A DNA stretch of 64,000 nucleotides from Sporobolomyces roseus (GCA_016617785.1 JADILM010000006.1:682001-746000); one strand, 5' to 3'. Shown: positions 43,340 through 54,486, counted from the stretch's first letter. Translations and numbers: made by a program. Notes: generated from the letters alone by a model not told the origin.

Positions 43340-43900
43340 TGCTTTGCAAGATTGACCAGCTGTAATGGATAATAGGAGATCAGCAAAAGCTCAAGAGGTT
43401 ACGATCAGATTGAGTCGTCTTGGTCACCTACTGCTTCCCGCTTTGAGAGTGCAGACAGTCAAGAAGTTTGTAGGAGAGAGAGAGCCGTGAGTGAGGGAAC
43501 AAAGCGAACGGACGTGTACCCACGGGCCTCATTTCCGATCCTTTGTTCCCAACGGGTCTCACCGCTCGAGTCGCTCAAGCCAGTGGGGAAGCGAGGGAGC
43601 AAGCGAAGAGAAATTGTCAAGCTCGGCGGACCCACGAAAGCGATATGACCTTGAAAGCAGCAGAGCGGAAAAAAGGCGACGAGGCAGGGAATGGCGATGG
43701 CGAGAATTGGTGGCCGAATCGAGGTGACTTCCGCATTCGCTCGATGCGCGTAAGCCAGCAGCAATCAGCCTGCAGTTCGTACAGCTAGCTTACAACATGA
43801 ATACAACAGACTGCAGAGGAAAACTGTGAGTTCCGACTTCGCACTTCAATGAGAGAGAGCACTGATACTCACTCTATAGTCCCCGGCAACCCAAATCTCC
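43340..43900. other. Spacer between e and d'
   Basis: A 561-bp gap. The part next to the d' stop (about 43865-43900) resembles the sequence after the d stop, including a GTGAGTAT-like element that could be the donor of a 3' UTR intron. Open frames at 43459-43788 on both strands show no family pattern. Confidence 0.45.
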
Positions 43901-45400
43901 TCATTCCGAGTCACTCAGCACAATCACATCAGCTTTCTCCTTCCCTTTGCCCTTCCCTCGCCCACTCCCGCTCGCTTGCGAAAGAGGACTCGCTTCACCA
44001 GCTTCTCGTTTCACCCTCTTGACGTCTCGTCGACCATCTGGATCAGCCTTGATCTTGCGAGCAGAAGAAGAGCTCGGACTACTGCCGCCTCCCTCGAGTT
44101 CAGCAATCTCGCGTCGAAGAGCAGCGATTCGTTCTTGTCGATCGAGTGATTCGAGTTCCTCCTTCAAGCGTGCTAGTCGATCGTTTTCCTGCTTGACATT
44201 TACGAGACCATTGTTTGATGGACGAGCAGCAGTTGCTGAGGTTGAAGCGACTGGAGAAGCGGGAGCTTGAGCGGGCGAAGGCGAAGCAACGATTTGAGGA
44301 ATCGGCGAGGGAGAAAATTGCGGCGAGGGAGTTGGTGAGTCTACGGAGTCAGGATTTGTCAGACATGCCGTGAGTAGAGCGTCCGGGCGAGTACAAACCG
44401 GGAATCAAACCCTCTAACTGCAGTAGCTCTACGTAGCGAAATCCGAAAGTCAGTCAGCCTTTCTCCAAATACGCACGGAGCGAGAGGTATACTCACGACG
44501 GGAACGATAGCGGAACTCGAAGGTTTGGAGGGGGTTTTCCTCGCTGTCGATCAAGTCAAACGTTGATCGATTCTTGGTCTCCTTTGCCACAGGAGCGCCA
44601 AAACGTCAGCCTCGCTGATCAGTATTACGCCAAAGCCTCTAGATAGTCAGGAACAGACTCACGCCGCCTGGTGGGATAGCTGAGCTTTCTTCGCCTTCTC
44701 GTGAAATTGCTTCGTCGTTGCGGAACTGTATTCACTGGTGACCTCGGAGACGCGAAGGTTACAAATCCTTCTATACTGCACACTGATAGTGCCTAAGCTC
44801 TTGAGCGCACGCTCGTCGGTACAGGCAATGTCGTCGTCGTCCGTCAGAGCGAGTTTCGCGAACAGAAAAGGTTGTTCCGAGCTCTACCGCGAGGAAAGAG
44901 GTGAGCTCAGGGAACACTGCGGTTCAAGAACGACTCACTTGGCTAGTTTCTTTACCGGAAAAGGTACGATATCGTCGACCAGAATCACTATTTCTGTACA
45001 TTTTGCTTGTTTTACGCGCCAATCGACCGTCGCAGCTAGGGGCAGAGGTGTCTCAGCTTACATGCGTAGACCACGATCGAGACCGACTCACAACTCCCCG
45101 TCAACGTAGACACATGTACTGTATGCATCCACTGGAGTACTTCTTCGCAGATCTGCGACGCGAACGACGAACTCTTTGCCCTCTTGCGCTTCAATATACC
45201 CAAAGGTCTTGTTGCCCTGGTCCTCGGTTCCATAAACCTGTAGTGGCTTTCCATCCACCTCGATCCAAGTGTAGTAATCGGCGATGTTGTCTGAAGTTCT
45301 GAAGAGGAAAGAAGAGAGCGCGTTAATCCTCTCTACCTAGAGTGGAGTAGAGTTTCATGACTCACAGGTAGTATCTCTCATCTGGTAACGAGCACTCCAT
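43901..45400 (-). CDS. DUF7918-like protein d', ending in a SUMO-interaction-like motif
   Basis: Inverted counterpart of d. Start ATG 45400 (M-E-C-S-L-P-D-E-R-Y-Y-L), then an intron and Y-Y-T-W-I-E-V-D-G-K-P-L-Q-V-Y-G, G-Y-I-E-A-Q-E-G-K-E-F-V-V-R and A-D-L-R. Later F-H-E-K-A-K-K-A-Q-L-S-H-Q-A, the F-E-F-R-Y-R-S-R strand, a Pro/Ala-rich linker, the coiled coil L-D-R-Q-E-R-I-A-A-L-R-R-E-I-A-E-L-E, the basic R-D-V-K-R-V-K-R-E and a final V-I-V-L-S-D-S-E-stop at 43901. The reading frame is intact. The tail differs from d mainly in linker length, while the coiled coil, psi-K-x-E site and terminal motif are kept, suggesting selection on these parts. Unknown function. Confidence 0.85.
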
Positions 45401-45485
45401 CGCGTCCAGAGCAGTCTATCGAAGCGAGAGTGAAGAGTTTGAAGGAGAGGAATTCTCGCTTGATCTCGTTTTCCATTTCCCAGTC
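45401..45485. promoter_or_regulatory. 85-bp divergent promoter between d' and c'
   Basis: Near-identical mirror of 19622-19705. Only 85 bp separate the two ATGs, so 5' UTRs and promoter elements of both genes must overlap. Confidence 0.7.
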
Positions 45486-46468
45486 ATGCCAACACTCGTA
45501 GAATCTGTCAAAGCAGTTCAAGGGCTAGAACAAGTACTCTTTCCTCCACTATGCTTTGCTATGGTCCTCCCAGGTGAGTTGTCGCTCTTCCTCTCCTCCT
45601 CAAACTTAAACTCCCTCTGACCTCTCTCACTCCTCTCCTGCCACGACTAGGCGTATTTCGATCTGGACATCCGAATAGGCACAATTTTCCATATCTAGAT
45701 ACCCTTGGATTGAAGAGCATCATGTGAGTCTACTCTCTTCTTCCCTCTCTCGCAATGAACTGACAATCCTCCTTGAAAAGGTATCTCTCACCTGACGATT
45801 ACCGGTAAGCTCTACTCCTCATCCCATCCATAATATGATCAGCTGACTCCGCTCTCTAGCTCGGATACGTACAACTGGGCAGTCGAAAGGAATTTGAACA
45901 TTTTCCACCTTAGAATCGATGTCAGCAAAGATCAAACGGTCGAAGTTGATGAAGATCTCGTAGCAGAAGCTCTGGAGAAGATCCTAGGTACGCATCTCTC
46001 GCAACTCTACCGTATTCGAGGAATACCTAACAACGCCTCTGTTCAGATTCTCGAAACTTGCCGAGTAAAGCTCGATCTCCCCTCCCTCGAGCCTATAGTT
46101 CACTGATACCCTCTCGTGAGTATAGTCTTGATCCACGACAACAAAGGACGAATCCTTCCCTCGCTCATCTCGGCCATTCTACGCCTCATGACGAATTGGA
46201 CCTTCGACAGCGCTCTGCTCGAATATCGAATGTTCCTTCCACCAGCGGACGATTGGGGACCAGAATATGATCTCAAGCATAAGGAGCGACCGGGAAAGCC
46301 AAAGAAAGAAAAGGAAAGGATCGCTGATATTCAGGTGAGCTACCTTCGTTTCTTTTGTTTTCGAGTTCTGACTGACATTACTTTGACTGGTAGCTCATCA
46401 ACCGCTTTCCTATCGAGAGACTACAATACGATTCTCGATATGCTCCGACTTGGCTCACGAACAGATGA
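45486..46468 (+). CDS. Siw14/Oca-family pseudophosphatase, copy c'
   Basis: Counterpart of c; M-P-T-L-V-E-S-V-K-A-V-Q-G-L-E at 45486. Same exon pattern: C-F-A-M-V-L-P-G, V-F-R-S-G-H-P-N-R-H-N-F-P-Y-L, Y-L-S-P-D-D-Y-R, then S-D-T-Y-N-W-A-V-E-R-N-L-N-I-F-H and, after two introns, I-L-I-H-D-N-K-G-R-I-L-P-S. Asp stands where active relatives have the catalytic Cys (H-C-N-K-G), and no Arg lies in the C-x5-R position. The last exon is L-I-N-R-F-P-I-E-R-L, ending A-P-T-W-L-T-N-R at 46468. About 217 residues. The shared loss of the active site with preserved reading frame in both copies points to a structural or binding role, as proposed for other inactive Oca-type proteins (inference). Confidence 0.85.
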
Positions 46469-47191
46469 GGTGGTCGACTCAATCTTTCCGAGATCGTTTC
46501 TCCCATCTCGTCTATTTCGAGACCGACTCATCACGAGCCTCAGATCAGTCCACACACCAGCTCATCCTTTCAATATCGATCACTCTCGCTCAGCAGATTG
46601 GGGCAGAGGCAAGGAGAGGAGGGAAGGAGGAGGAGGAGGATTTAGACGGGGACCAATCACACCAACTCGAATAACGGAGAGGGCTTCTGTTCTCGACTAC
46701 AACAGCGCAGACGAGTTGCTTCGTTAAGCTTGGCGAGGTTGACGGAACCGAGTTCGACAGTTAGTAGCAGTCATTTGCAATCGCGACGAGTTCTGCTCTT
46801 CTTCGCGACTCGATTCGCACAGTCGATTCAGCCTGCTCTGTGTGTGTCGAGCTATAGGCAAAGAAAGAAGGCGGTGGTTGGGCGAACGTGCAACGGAGCG
46901 AGAGTTTGGGAAGCGAGGATGCAACAAGCGCAAAAATCGAGACAAATCTACATTTATACAAAGCAAGTCAAGGTGTAAAGCTAACATCTGCACTACAGAT
47001 GAATTTTAGTCGTACTAGAGGTGAGTCTCCGACGAGCGCATGTCTGTTAAGAGCTCATGGAAACTGATCAATCCAAGTTTCGCAAGTAAAGTAGTGGAGC
47101 GAATCTGCGGAACTCACTCTAATCTCTGACTCTCTGCGGCCGAGCATCTTCCTTAACCATCCAACAGAATCGCTTCCTACTCGTTCCCCCC
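46469..47191. other. 723-bp conserved noncoding gap c'-b'
   Basis: Mirror of 17902-18624, with identical length. Long shared stretches at 46730-47010. The 89-codon minus-strand frame here is disrupted relative to its left-arm counterpart by 1-2 base indels, so I do not call a gene. Confidence 0.6.
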
Positions 47192-48694
47192 TTAATCCTC
47201 CAACTCAAGCTTGATCTTCTTCCTAATTCCCTGTTCTTCTCCCGTCTGCAACCTCAGTCTCTTCCTCTTCTCCTTCTCTCTCACTTCATCCTCCAAAGCT
47301 GCGATTTCCTCTTGACGTTTGAGCGATGCGATCTTGCGTTTGAGAGTTTCGCACTCGTCGTCCGAGCCGCCTTCTTCCGACTCGGGATCGACTCGAACTG
47401 CAGGTGAGGGAGAGGAAGAGTAGGGAGTCGTCGCGAGAGATACTAGAATGTCGGAAGCGAGGTTCTGCTTGTCCATTGAAGGCTTCCTTTCCTCGTAATC
47501 GGCACTCTCTCGAGGAGCAGGAGTCGAAAGTCGTTGAGAAGTTGACTCTTCAGTCCGAGCTTGTAGGCGAGGAGTAGGAGAAGCAGTGGTGACCTGTTGA
47601 GGAGGCTTTAACGGAAGGCGAGATAAGGGAGCTCGCTGTCGAGAGGAGGACACTGAAGAAGGAGTAGAAGAAGAAGAGCTCGCAGGAGGTGCAGGGTTTC
47701 GACTGACAGCTGAACGAGGAGACGCTGTCGAGGACTATGATCAGTCGATAGTGCTGCAGGGGGTTCATTAGAGACACCAACCAGAAGAGAGCTTTTGTGC
47801 ATCGAGGTAAGCTAGGCTGTCGAATGAGTGAGCGATTCGTCTTTGCAAAAGATTGTGAAAGGATCGACAACTCACCTCGATTAGCATATCTGAACTCGAA
47901 AGATAAGTACGGTTGATTAACCATGTCGATGTACTCTGAACTCGAGGTGCTTCTGCGGTCCGAATTGACCCAATAAGTATTGAGTCGTCGAATGAAAAGA
48001 GAGAATCCGACGACTCACGAGACACGATGACCCCTTTCTTTCGTTTCTCCTTCGATGACCCTGACCCTATGATACTTGATTGCGACTGTTCCGTACGACT
48101 CGTCGCAGGAGGCAAACGCTAGCGGAACCTGCAAAAACCGCGTTGCGTCAGCTGGCATTCTGACGAGAAGAGAGAGCAGAACGAACTGACCTTTGTCTGC
48201 TGATCCGAACTGAAAGAGAAGATTCGATCCTGCGAGTTCTGATTCGAGAAGAACAAAGGGTTGTGATTCTCGACGACTTTCGATCCAATTCTGAAGGAAA
48301 GAGAGTCAGCTTGTCGAATCTGGAGATGCAAAAGAGAGGCGTACCGATCGCCGTCGACTAAGACTTCGAGAGCGTAAGATTGCTCCGGCCCAGCGGTTCT
48401 TCGATCGGCGAAAACGACTTTGAACGATTGAGATTCTTTCGCTTCGACAAAGCAACTAGCTGAATCTGATCTCTGAGGAGCCTTGTCGAGCACTCGAACT
48501 GGTTGGTCGTTGATCTCTATCCAGGCGTGGAGAGCTGAATCCATGTAGTTCCTCGGCACATTGCTGTGAGAAAGCGAAATCGCTTTTGGTGAGCGGATTC
48601 AAGGGGAAAAGAAGAGTAAGAAGACTGACAGGTAGTGTTCAGCAGTAGGTTGAGAGGAGACCAAGTATCTCTCAGCTACATAGCTTCGAGACAT
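47192..48694 (-). CDS. DUF7918-like protein b'
   Basis: Inverted counterpart of b. Start ATG 48694 (M-S-R-S-Y-V-A-E-R-Y-L-V-S-S), intron, then N-V-P-R-N-Y-M-D-S-A-L-H-A-W-I-E-I-N-D-Q, C-F-V-E-A-K-E-S-Q-S-F, F-A-D-R-R-T-A-G-P-E-Q and L-V-D-G-D-R. A basic S-S-K-E-K-R-K-K patch, then the exon with Y-L-S-F-E-F-R-Y-A-N-R. The C-terminal exon is Pro/Ser-rich, then coiled (C-E-T-L-K-R-K-I-A-S-L-K-R-Q-E-E-I-A-A-L-E) and ends K-K-I-K-L-E-L-E-D at 47192. The V-K-Q-E site of b is lost here but I-K-L-E is kept. Frame intact. Unknown function. Confidence 0.82.
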
Positions 48695-49178
48695 GACTGT
48701 GGAGCAAAATGAGGAGGAGGTGAGAGAGAGAGAGAGAGAGAGAAAAAGTTAAAAGACCGAGAGATCTCCCTCTCTTGTCTTGCCGCTTTGACCTCCTCCT
48801 TTGCTATTTTTAGTGAGACAGCTCCGAGCTGAAATCAAGGGCTGTCTATTCTGTCACCATTCTATGTACTTCGAGAGGAGAAATGGTTTGTAGTCGAGCG
48901 ACATCCAAAATTGTAGGCTATCTGAACGAGAGAAGAAGGTATGCGACTGGGCGTCGTTGCAGCTGATCAAGGACGAGAGACAGACATACAGTAGGTACGT
49001 TCCAGATCTGGGTATGCTAGGTATCGAAGAACGAGGGTCGTAAAGCTGCTGAACGAGGAGAGACAGATCTTGCGAAAAAGCGGGACACAAAGAACCAAGC
49101 TATCGAATCCAAATCGTCAGATCAAACATAGAATGAGGTGTAAGACGAGAGAGAGAGCTCACCGGTACACCTTCAGAA
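48695..49178. other. Spacer b'-a', with GA microsatellite
   Basis: A 484-bp gap mirroring 15910-16383. It contains a GA run at 48722-48743 that corresponds to the interrupted CT tract near 16320-16370 of the left arm. No gene seen. Confidence 0.5.
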
Positions 49179-50524
49179 TCAATCAGAGTCGCTGAGTACG
49201 ATCACTTCTTTCTCTTTTCCCTTTCCTTTCCCTGCAGTGGCTGACGAAACCTCCTCCTTCTCCTTCTTGACCCTCTTCTTCTCTCTTCCACTCTCGTACT
49301 CAGTCTTGACCCTCCTCGCGCTGGAGGGACCAGGTGAAGCGCTTGCGGTGCCATTCTTGAGTGCGTCGATCTGCCTTTGAAGTCGCGCGATCTCTGCGTC
49401 TTTTCCTCGATCCTCCAGAATCTCGACGGAAGAAGACGAGCTAGGCGAGGAACTGGGAGAGTCTGAACAAGCTCGTAGTGAGCGCAAGAGATCTTGCGAA
49501 GAGATAGTGACGGAACGAACTGGGTAGATGACCGTCGATTTGTAGCAGCTCTATCAACGCTCAATGCGATGAGCTTCCTTGATGTGCGATAACAAGAAGG
49601 AGAAGCTTACGATGTGAGCGATAGCGGAACTCGAAGATTTGGAAAGGATGATGCTGATCGTCAATCCAATCGAACGACCACACTGCTCGAGTCGAGGTTC
49701 TAGGGACAGCGGGACCGAACCTGTTCATCAAGTAGATCAGTATGACTGTCTGACATCAATGAGATCGAGCTTACGCTACTTGATGGGAAAACTGAGCTTT
49801 CTTCGTCTTCTCGTCAAATTGTTTCGTCGAGATAGTATTCAAGCGTGGAGACTCTCCACTTGGGTGCACGTTCGTAACACGACGATAGACCAATTTGATG
49901 GATCCCAGATTATCGAGTACGTGTTCGTCGGTACAGGTAAGAGCGTCGTTGTCTGTCAATCGAAGTTTCGAGAAGATGAAAGGGTGCAGGGTTGCCTATT
50001 TCAAGGAGACATGAGTAGAGCCGGGGCGCAAGGATCTGAGCAAGCTCACCTGATCTGTCTTCTTGCCCGAGAACGATCGAAAGCGAGAACAATCGTTCAT
50101 CCCGCTTTCGAATAGCCAATCATGACTTTGATTGAGAACTCCTTGACAGCTGCAGAGCATGAATCCCATCAGCTCGTTGCAACCGAAAGAGTAGGAGAGG
50201 TACATACTATTCGCCATCTACAAAGACTCGCGCACTGTACGATTCTTGAGGAGGCGAAGTTCGAAGATCTGCGAGACGAACGACGAAATGTTTTCCTTCC
50301 TCCGACTCGATGTAGCCTGTCGCGATTTTCGAATCCTCCCAATCAGTCTGCGAGTACACTGGGACTGCTTGACCATCGATCTCGATCCATACGGCGAAGT
50401 CTGGGAAGTTGGAAGCTCGACTGGAAATCAAGAAGTCAAGATCAGCTGGGAGAACGAGTGAAAGGTTGCACAAGAGGTCCGATACTCACAGACAATGCTC
50501 TTGATTAGGTACAATGTAAGCCAT
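49179..50524 (-). CDS. DUF7918-like protein a', ending in a SUMO-interaction-like motif
   Basis: Inverted counterpart of a. Start ATG 50524 (M-A-Y-I-V-P-N-Q-E-H-C-L), intron, then F-A-V-W-I-E-I-D-G-Q-A-V-P-V-Y-S, G-Y-I-E-S-E-E-G-K-H-F-V-V-R, A-D-L-R-T-S-P-P-Q-E-S-Y and F-V-D-G-E. Later L-V-Y-R-R-V-T-N-V and F-D-E-K-T-K-K-A-Q-F-S-H-Q-V, the F-R-Y-R-S strand, a Ser-rich linker, the coiled coil I-A-R-L-Q-R-Q-I-D-A-L-K, basic segments with R-V-K-T-E and R-V-K-K-E, and the end E-V-I-V-L-S-D-S-D-stop. The terminal motif is identical to gene a although the preceding linker has diverged. Frame intact, about six introns. Unknown function. Confidence 0.85.
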
Positions 50525-50847
50525 CTTGTCGCGGGTGTCGGCTAGAGTGAGAGGGGAGAAGTAGCGAAGAAAAGAGAAAGAAAGAATCTCGCTTTCCCTT
50601 TCGACCTCGTCGAATATTTCGCAAGTGCGTGATTGCAGCGTCACCTTCGAGATATATAGAGCCAGCTGGAACAGTGGGTAACAGAACAAAAGTTGATCTG
50701 TAAGGTTGCAAAACGATGTATAGGAAACAGTAATTAGCTAAGAGTCTCGTGATAAGGGGGTTGCGAAAGATGCACTGATATGGACAATGTACAAACGAGA
50801 ACATAGAGAGGAGTATAAGCGGCACCCCATCGAAGGGAATCAAGAAT
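50525..50847. other. Spacer at outer edge of right arm
   Basis: A 323-bp gap between the a' start and the CHM7 stop. It must carry the a' promoter; C/T-rich on the minus strand just before the ATG. No clear similarity to 14164-14558 beyond that. Confidence 0.4.
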
Positions 50848-52638
50848 CTAGGCTGCGGTCAACTTCTCTTTCTCTTTCTCCTTCGATGGTTCTCCCGCTT
50901 TCGTCTCATCTTCCTTCTTCTCCCCGAGTCCCGACGGAGCCTTCGCCTCGAGTAACTTTCTCTCCCTCTCGGCTTCTCGATCTTTCTGTGCCTCTTCCTC
51001 GACCCTCTTCTCCTTCTCTTGCAATTCCCTCAATTCGTCCTCAACCTCCATTTCCATTCCTTCGTCGAGAGCTGCGACGCTGTCTACCGCTTCGTTAATC
51101 TCGTTTGCTGCGATGAGGGTCTCGTCGAGTGCAGAAGTTGTCGCTTCGATATTCGAGATCTGTAGAGTAGGCGAAGCGAGAATTGTTCGAAGTGTCGATG
51201 CACCGAGGGACAACGCTTCGAGTGTCTGAAGAGGGAGCAAAGCTAGTCAGTACGTAGACGAAAGGCAGAGGAAACGTAGTGAGAGCTTACCTCTTCGTCT
51301 CCCTTCGCCCTCTCGATTCCAAACACTACTTCCTGTAGCTTGTCTCGACTTCCGACCCTCTCTTCGAGCACTTTCTCCAAACGCTTCTTCGCGATCAAAT
51401 GACTCTTGACCATGTTCGGTTGCTTCTTTGATAGATAGGATACAGCTTGAGCTTGTTCCGCGGCCATTCTAGATTCGAGAGAAGTGATGTAGTTTGAAAG
51501 GGTTTCGAGTGTCGAGAGAAGGTTGAGGATCGAGGTGTCGGATTCTGTGATCGAGAGAGATTGTTTTTGTGTTGTAGTAAGCGGAGGAGCGAATTTGATG
51601 ACCTGCGAGAAGAGAGCGTTTTCAGCATTTCAATTTCGGACAAGACAGAAAGTTTGACTTACATCTCCTTCAATCGCACAATGTCCCTTGCCGGCTAGGT
51701 AAGTCACCAAGACTCGACAGTCTCGTTCAGACAGGATCACGCCCGGTAAAGCTTTCGAGCCGAGTTTCGCTCTGAAAGACTTGATGGTGTAAAGTCGAGA
51801 GATCGGATCAACGTGGAGGTCCGCGATTTTTGGGATCACTCTTGAGGCAGCTTTCTGTGACAAGCGAATCAAATCAGCTATACCGTTCCGAGCGAAAGGA
51901 CAGGGAAGAGGCTGACTTCGACCAAATCTGGAATGACCCAATCTCCCTTTCTCTTGTTCCATTCCGTTTCATCCGCTTGTTCTCCTAGCTCAGATGATCC
52001 AACGACTCTAGAGATACCCCACCAGAACGGTCGAGCGAGAAGAGAGACGATAGAGTAGCCTTGAGGAGCGGGAGAGGAAAGGTAGGTGTCGAGAGGAACG
52101 AGATCAGATGTTGTCGCTAGTTCTCCCTGTTCCGCCGATCGTCAGTTCACGCTTTCTTCTATTCGTTGAAGGCATTCTGCACTCACAACGATGACTCCCA
52201 GACTCGAAGGTCTCCCTACTTTCTCCCACCTCAGTTTCTCCCTCAATTCCTCTGTAACTTGCAGAACGAGCTTATCCTCGCTGACGAGACCTTTTGCAGT
52301 GAGATCTGAGAGAGTCTTGCGCCACCAGGAGAGAGCAGAAGAGTAACCAGTTGGGTTTGCGGTCTTGCGTCCAGGGAGAGAAGAGTAGTAAAACTGAATG
52401 CGAGCGGTCGAGTATTCGGGTATAGCTTGTAGATGTACTTTAAGCGGGTCTACTGGAGTAACGACCATGTCTGTAGGTGAGAGTAAGAGCGAGAAACTGG
52501 CTTTGACACTTCTTGATCTCTTACCATTGCCTCGAATCACTACACAGCTCGAATAAACCCTTCAAGCACTTCGGTAGCCTCAAGAGACCTTTGGAACTCA
52601 CCTAGAAGCGACCACACATCTATCAGAGGCTCACTCAT
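50848..52638 (-). CDS. CHM7: ESCRT-III-like protein Chm7 (CHMP7)
   Basis: Nuclear-envelope ESCRT-III adaptor that works with LEM-domain proteins in sealing and surveillance of the envelope. Start ATG 52638 (M-S-E-P-L-I-D-V-W-S-L-L), a small exon, then D-M-V-V-T-P-V-D-P-L-K-V. The N-terminal winged-helix half includes W-W-R-K-T-L-S-D-L-T-A-K-G-L and P-F-W-W-G-I-S-R-V-V. The Snf7-like C-half has A-Q-A-V-S-Y-L-S-K-K-Q-P, H-L-I-A-K-K-R-L-E-K-V-L, L-Q-E-V-V-F-G-I-E-R-A-K and L-E-A-L-S-L-G-A-S-T-L-R. It closes with an acidic then Lys/Glu-rich stretch (E-K-E-K-E-K-L-T-A-A-stop). About seven introns. The C-terminal tail is more charged than in yeast Chm7. Divergent from the RING gene with only 116 bp between starts. 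Confidence 0.8.
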
Positions 52639-52754
52639 CTCGCTCCACCTTCTCGCTTCATCCTTGAACAAACATTCGTATCGACATCGACTGAAGCTCT
52701 GTTGGACGACAAGACGTACTCTCGGAGAGGTCTGAAGCGCCGAACAACTCGACT

Positions 52755-54486
52755 ATGAAGTCTTATCTCGAATATATCCTTTGCTCGGTGTGTCGTCGAG
52801 ATTACCTCGTTCCGACTCCCTCAAACGCCTCGACTTCGACTGCTACACCATCCCTCGCTGCTCCTGTACCTTTCTACGTGACGACTTGTTATCACGAGAT
52901 CTGTCATCGCTGTCTCTTCGGTACGAATCCAGCTCCTAATCCTCTCGATCAAGTCAAACTACCTTGTCCAGCTTGTCAAAGCGTCACTCCTCTCGCTTTA
53001 CTCATCACGAATGATCCTACGAACGAGTTGGCGCCTTTCTTCTCAGACGTAGCGGAATCGATTGATCTCGCAAAGATGGGACTTCAACATCAATTGTCGA
53101 GTCTCATGAATCAGGTCGACTACTTCAAGCCCAAATGTAGCGATCAAAAGAAGACGATCTCGAGACTCATATTAGAGGTGAAGAAGCTCAAGGCGTACAA
53201 GACGTCAGCACGAACTCTCTACTTTCTCATCTCGTCGATTCCTGACTTAACCTCGCTCGTACTTGCAAAGCGAGAACGAGAGACTCCGATCACAGATCGC
53301 CTCGATGCAAGCTCAAGGTAGTCCGCAAGCTCGAGCGTCTCACTATCTACAAGCACAAGAACAGCAGCAGCCGTACTATTCTGACTCGAACCCAGATTAC
53401 GCTCAAACATCTCAGCAGGATCCTCGCTACTCTCGAAGATCACCCGTACAGATCTATACGGACGAGACTCCTCGTGCTCACAAACGAAGAGCTGTCGAAG
53501 TCGAGGAGTTCGTGTTACTTTTGCTTTTCATCGAGATCGTGACGACTGATCAATCTTTCTCCGTTCATCCAGAACCGACCACGTCGGGAATAATGCTGCA
53601 GCCCCCGTTTCTCAAGGATCAACTTTCTCACCACAAGGATCTCAACAACAGCGAGAGCATCCCTACAACCAATTGAGACCCGAACGAATCAGTTTAACTC
53701 CCGCTTCTCGATCTCAACATGTTCTGCATCGATGGAGTCAGCCCGAACAGCAAATGAGTACGAGTGATGATGGGATGCCTCAAGTGCAAGGAATGAGAAG
53801 CTCGGAAGTGGTCAGAGTGCATGGGAGTGGAGGAGGGAGAAGTCAGGATGGAGGTGGAAACGGTGCGAGGAGTTCGTCGAGAGTGGCTACATCGGTAGGA
53901 GGACAAGGAAAACTCAAGCAACATCTCTCGTGCGTTTTCGTCCTTCTCTCATATCAGGCCAGGGCTAGTGAGCTGATGTGCTGAAGGGTTCCTGCACAGT
54001 AATTTCGCCTACACTCCCTCGGCATCTCGAGCTTCTCAGCGACCGTCTCCTTCTATCGCCGCTCCGCCTCCCGAATCCTCAAACGTCTTCCGCTACAGCG
54101 TTCCTCCTCCTTCGACCAACTCTCATCAGCACATCGAGCAAAGCCCGAACGGATTCCAATATCATCTCGAGGATGATCGTCGAGCGATGCCACCCCCTCC
54201 CGTACCTTCTACTTCTACTTCTTCCCGTCGTCCTACCATCATTGAACAGCGAACCACTCATCCTTTCTCTCCACCACCACAAACTCAAATTCAATCTACT
54301 CCTTCTCGAGCGCGAACCGCTGTAGACCCTGCTTCTCTTCCCAATTCTTCATCTCGTCAATTCAACTCTGCAGCCTTCGCCGCCAACAGAGCAGAAACCC
54401 CTCGACCTCAGAGTGCAAGCACGAGATTCGGACAACCTGGAGGAGGATCAGGTACTCACCCTTTCCGACCACGAACTGGACTCTGA
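52755..54486 (+). CDS. Zip3/HEI10-like RING-finger protein with Ser/Pro-rich tail
   Basis: Probable meiotic crossover factor, SUMO or ubiquitin E3 of the Zip3/RNF212/HEI10 group. Start ATG 52755 (M-K-S-Y-L-E-Y-I-L-C-S-V-C). The RING has C-x2-C (C-S-V-C), then T-T-C-Y-H-E-I-C-H-R-C-L-F and C-P-A-C, a C3HC4 pattern. It is followed by L-I-T-N-D-P and F-F-S-D-V-A, then a coiled coil (M-N-Q-V-D-Y-F, I-S-R-L-I-L-E-V-K-K-L-K and, after an intron 53206-53267, E-N-E-R-L-R-S-Q-I-A-S-M). RING plus immediate coiled coil plus disordered S/P/Q tail is the family layout. The tail ends G-T-H-P-F-R-P-R-T-G-L. Intron near 53512-53571 is weakly placed because its donor is not canonical. A generic RING E3 remains possible. 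Confidence 0.65.

Larger units (their letters stand above)
43901..50524 (-). repeat. Right arm of the 6.7-kb inverted segmental duplication
   Basis: Holds d'(-), c'(+), b'(-) and a'(-), the mirror image of 14559-21230. Every gene, and every intergenic gap to within about ten bases, is represented. The arms are 22.7 kb apart at their inner edges. Coding parts agree in roughly nine of ten bases by eye in the pseudophosphatase; protein-level divergence is larger in the DUF7918-like genes. Confidence 0.9.

Noticed and set aside
14164..50847. Transposon or composite element moving the four-gene block
   Set aside because: No transposase, integrase or terminal repeat of a known element was found at the arm edges I inspected. 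Segmental duplication fits better.
52755..54486. Calling the RING gene ZIP3 outright
   Set aside because: RING and coiled coil fit, but short RING domains are similar across many E3s, and the second intron is uncertain; I leave the symbol empty.
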